DNA of 64,000 nucleotides, taken from the NCBI RefSeq assembly GCF_017908035.1, contig NZ_JAEQMU010000001.1:2480001-2544000 (forward strand), written 5' to 3'. This document shows, piece after piece, positions 61,965-64,000 of the stretch (position 1 is the stretch's first letter; every line of letters starts with the position of its first letter). The notes under the pieces were generated by a model. The model did not search any database and was not told the origin of the DNA. It saw only the letters and a list, made by a program, of their open reading frames with translations. The translations under genes and the position numbers were made by a program. Origin of the DNA: Sphingobacterium tabacisoli (GTDB lineage: Bacteria; Bacteroidota; Bacteroidia; Sphingobacteriales; Sphingobacteriaceae).

Positions 61965-62099
61965 AATTAAAAACATATGAAATATCCATGTAGCAGTTAC
62001 CGCATAAACACGAAAGAATGTAATTACTTCGTGAGCTCGTTACACTCAGTTTGGATATTCCATATGGCAGCTGAAAATCAAATTAAAAACATATGAAAT
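61965..62099 (+). repeat. 19-bp direct repeat flanking a 97-bp segment upstream of the META gene
   Basis: AATTAAAAACATATGAAAT occurs at 61965-61983 and again at 62081-62099, the second copy spanning the META start codon. The segment between also begins CATATGAAATATCC and ends GGATATTCCATATG, an inverted pair with one mismatch. An intact 39-codon frame runs from the first ATG (61977) to a TGA overlapping the second ATG. Confidence 0.7.
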
Positions 62100-62899
62100 T
62101 ATCATTTATTAAAATAAACAGGAGCTTTATCGTTTTCGCTACAGTGATCAGTTTAGGCATGAGTAGCTGTGCAATAAAAAAATCAGGAGCAGATAAGAAT
62201 ATGAATGCGGCACTATTCGACACGAAATGGCAATTGACAGAACTAAATGGCAAGCCTGTTCCAAATGAGGTAAATGGAAAACAGCCTTTTATGTCTTTTG
62301 AAAAAAATGAGAATCGCTACTCCGCAAGTGGAGGGTGTAATGGTATTGGTGGTACATTCGAATTAAAATCGACGAAAAAGATAAAATTTTCGCAAGGTAT
62401 GTCAACTATGATGGCTTGTCCAGATATGAGTGTTGAGCAAGGAATCAACCAGATGTTGGGTAAAGTCGATAACTTTGAGTTAACGGGAGATTTATTGACT
62501 CTAAAACAAGGTGCTGCCCCAGTAGCAAAAATGAAAGCTTCTACAGCAGCCTCTACAAGCGCAGCACTAGAAGGAACGTGGGTGATGGATTATGTCCTAC
62601 ACACCAGTGAAACCTTTCAGGCCTTATACCCGGAGCAAAAACCTACAATCACATTCACTACAGCAGAGAACAAAGTGAATGGCAACAGCAGCTGCAATAA
62701 CTTCTTTGGAGAATACAAAACGAGTGAAGGCAACCGTATTAAATTTGGTGCTCTAGGTATGACGCGTATGTTTTGTCCTGGAAACGGAGAGTCTGTTTTT
62801 GTGAAGAATCTAGAAAAAGTAACCCGCTATGCGGTTTCAGAAGGCATATTGACCTTTATCAGTGATGACATCGTCGTGATGCGTTTCACAAAGAAATAA
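62093..62899 (+). CDS. Lipoprotein with two META (HslJ-like) domains
   Basis: A 268-residue predicted lipoprotein with lipobox MSSC (Cys26). Two META domains follow: residues about 38-140 (FDTKWQLTELNGKPVP, GGCNGIGGTFEL, MMACPDM) and about 160-266 (LEGTWVMDYVL, NSSCNNFFGEYK, TRMFCPGNGE). Each has the paired cysteines typical of the family. HslJ-type proteins are linked to heat or novobiocin stress in E. coli, but the biochemical role is unknown. Its start lies in the second copy of a 19-bp direct repeat. Confidence 0.88.
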   Translation: MKLSFIKINRSFIVFATVISLGMSSCAIKKSGADKNMNAALFDTKWQLTELNGKPVPNEVNGKQPFMSFEKNENRYSASGGCNGIGGTFELKSTKKIKFSQGMSTMMACPDMSVEQGINQMLGKVDNFELTGDLLTLKQGAAPVAKMKASTAASTSAALEGTWVMDYVLHTSETFQALYPEQKPTITFTTAENKVNGNSSCNNFFGEYKTSEGNRIKFGALGMTRMFCPGNGESVFVKNLEKVTRYAVSEGILTFISDDIVVMRFTKK

Positions 62900-62917
62900 A
62901 ACTATTATAAGAAAAGT

Positions 62918-62962
62918 AAAAGAGTCTGTATCGATAGATAATCCGATACAGACTCTTTTTGA
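62918..62962. terminator. Bidirectional terminator between META gene and cysM
   Basis: AAAAGAGTCTGTATCG pairs with CGATACAGACTCTTTT, with T-rich flanks in both directions; it serves both convergent genes. Confidence 0.93.
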
Positions 62963-62986
62963 AATTGATTATTTACAATATCGCCC

Positions 62987-63859
62987 CTATCCAAATAAAT
63001 TGGAACTCAAATAGCGATCTCCACGGTCACAAGCAATAAATACAATCACGCCATGCTCCAATTCACTCGCCACCTGTAAGGCCGCCTGCATCGCACCACC
63101 GGTACTCATACCTGCAAAAACACCTTCGAGACGCGCAAGCTCTCTAGAGCGCTGAACGGCATCTTTTTCGTCTACATCAATGACTCGATCGACACGCGAG
63201 GGGTCGAAAATCTTAGGTAGATAAGCCTTTGGCCACCGTCGAATACCTGGAATGGAGGATTCTTCTGTAGGTTGACAGCCTACAATCTGAATAGCTGGAT
63301 TTTTGTCTTTGAGAAACATTGAACAGCCCATTATGGTACCTGTAGTCCCCATAGCACTCACAAAATGGGTAATCTCTCCCTTTGTACCCTGCCAGATCTC
63401 GGGACCCGTTGTCTTTACGTGAGCGAGATAATTATCGGGGTTAGCAAATTGATTCAATATAAACACGCCCTCTTTGGCCGCTTTTTCCTCCGCGTAATCT
63501 CGACATATCTCCATAGATTCCAACAAGGTGACTCTTGCCCCGAAAGCTTCCATCGTAAGCGTACGTTCCCTGGTGGAGGTAACAGGCATGACCAGCTCGA
63601 GGTCTAATCCATACATACTGGCAATCATAGCCAAAGCGATGCCGGTGTTACCACTGGTGGCTTCAATCAGTTTATCGCCTTTTTTTATGTCGCCACGCTC
63701 CATCGCTGAACGAATCATGTTCAGCGCAGGTCGGTCTTTAACAGAACCTGCAGGGTTATTCCCCTCCAACTTGGCATAAATCTTCACGTTTGGATTCGTA
63801 TGGAATTGCTTGATTTCTACCAAAGGTGTATTTCCTATTGTATCGATAATATTTCCCAT
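62987..63859 (-). CDS. cysM: Cysteine synthase B
   Basis: A 290-residue PLP enzyme that makes cysteine from O-acetylserine and sulfide or thiosulfate. K41 in NNPAGSVKDRPALNM is the PLP lysine. The GNTGIALA and ATGTTGTIMG-type PLP phosphate-binding segments (here TSGNTGIALAMIA and VSAMGTTGTIMGCS) are present. Sequence and length favour CysM over CysK; the subgroup call is moderately firm. Its ATG overlaps the upstream serine acetyltransferase stop by one base (TAATG). Confidence 0.92.
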   Translation of the reverse strand: MGNIIDTIGNTPLVEIKQFHTNPNVKIYAKLEGNNPAGSVKDRPALNMIRSAMERGDIKKGDKLIEATSGNTGIALAMIASMYGLDLELVMPVTSTRERTLTMEAFGARVTLLESMEICRDYAEEKAAKEGVFILNQFANPDNYLAHVKTTGPEIWQGTKGEITHFVSAMGTTGTIMGCSMFLKDKNPAIQIVGCQPTEESSIPGIRRWPKAYLPKIFDPSRVDRVIDVDEKDAVQRSRELARLEGVFAGMSTGGAMQAALQVASELEHGVIVFIACDRGDRYLSSNLFG

Positions 63860-64000
63860 TATACAGTCGGTTTGGTTTCTATAAATTTTGAGTTAGGCTG
63901 ATGGTATACCGTAGTGTAGGGCTCTACGCTGCTCGTCAGCCACACGTTTCCACCGATGATCGAGTGGTCCCCAACTTTGGTCTCGCCCCCAAGAATAGTC
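63859..64000 (-). CDS. cysE: Serine O-acetyltransferase, C-terminal end (runs off right edge)
   Basis: The last 46 residues of a left-handed beta-helix acyltransferase are visible: [20 protein letters not shown] followed by [14 protein letters not shown]. This is the hexapeptide-repeat C-terminus of EpsC/CysE-type serine acetyltransferases. The stop TAA at 63861-63859 shares a base with the cysM ATG. Together the two genes make cysteine from serine. Confidence 0.85.
   Translation of the reverse strand, partial: TILGGETKVGDHSIIGGNVWLTSSVEPYTTVYHQPNSKFIETKPTV

Noticed and set aside
61977..62096. 39-codon frame before the META gene as a true gene
   Set aside because: It lies in a duplicated segment and has no recognisable product or known relatives; recorded under the repeat instead, with translation left open.

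Overview
The window reads as chromosomal DNA of a Bacteroidota bacterium, most likely Sphingobacteriaceae (Sphingobacterium or a close relative). The evidence is the TANNTTTG-type -7 promoter elements, the near absence of Shine-Dalgarno sequences, a TonB receptor with a carboxypeptidase-regulatory-like N-terminus, OmpA with a TSP3 linker, TlpA/DUF4369-type and MACPF lipoproteins, DUF6266, DUF6600 and DUF4286 proteins, and S1 with six repeats. About 57 protein genes are present. Two run off the edges: pgk on the left and a serine acetyltransferase gene on the right. I see no tRNA, rRNA, CRISPR array, prophage or transposase gene.  Layout. 1-8.1 kb is mostly minus strand: pgk, sppA, an OmpR-type regulator, a TlpA-like lipoprotein and alaS, with plus-strand folK and an HPt gene. 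8.4-11.6 kb holds two double-domain universal stress proteins and an OmpA-family porin-like protein. 11.6-19.2 kb holds an amino-acid permease, a DEAD-box helicase with an RGG tail, an HPP membrane protein, rlmB, dnaX and a small secreted protein. 19.3-27.4 kb is the accessory stretch: a transglutaminase-like exported protein, DUF6266, a MACPF (perforin-fold) lipoprotein, a protein made of nine 16-residue repeats, and a TonB receptor paired with a beta-helix lipoprotein. 27.7-30.3 kb is a three-gene ABC cassette whose permease carries a 21-histidine loop and whose last gene is DUF3299-like, probably for metal (zinc) handling. 30.3-34.7 kb is housekeeping (rsmE, CorC/HlyC, ppa, DedA, HIT, greA). 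34.8-39.1 kb is a regulator/kinase pair behind an S9-family lipoprotein that lacks two of its three catalytic residues. 39.2-43.1 kb holds DUF4286, a small membrane protein, an RluA-type gene and an mlaEFD-like lipid transport operon. 43.3-49.7 kb holds DUF6600, a 161-bp MITE-like element, pncB, a methyltransferase, an AraC/alkyltransferase fusion, alkB and a serine hydrolase. 49.9-64 kb holds ddl, a PASTA protein, mltG, a thioesterase, YihY, rpsA, a 1247-residue NtrY-like kinase, a secreted C1 peptidase, a double-META lipoprotein and cysM/cysE.  Strongest candidates for a second look: an A11 run in dnaX where slippage in either direction gives an immediate stop just after the clamp-loader core; the His-rich ABC/DUF3299 cassette; the pseudo-peptidase/two-component operon; the MACPF lipoprotein beside the nine-repeat protein; and the MITE-like element upstream of pncB.
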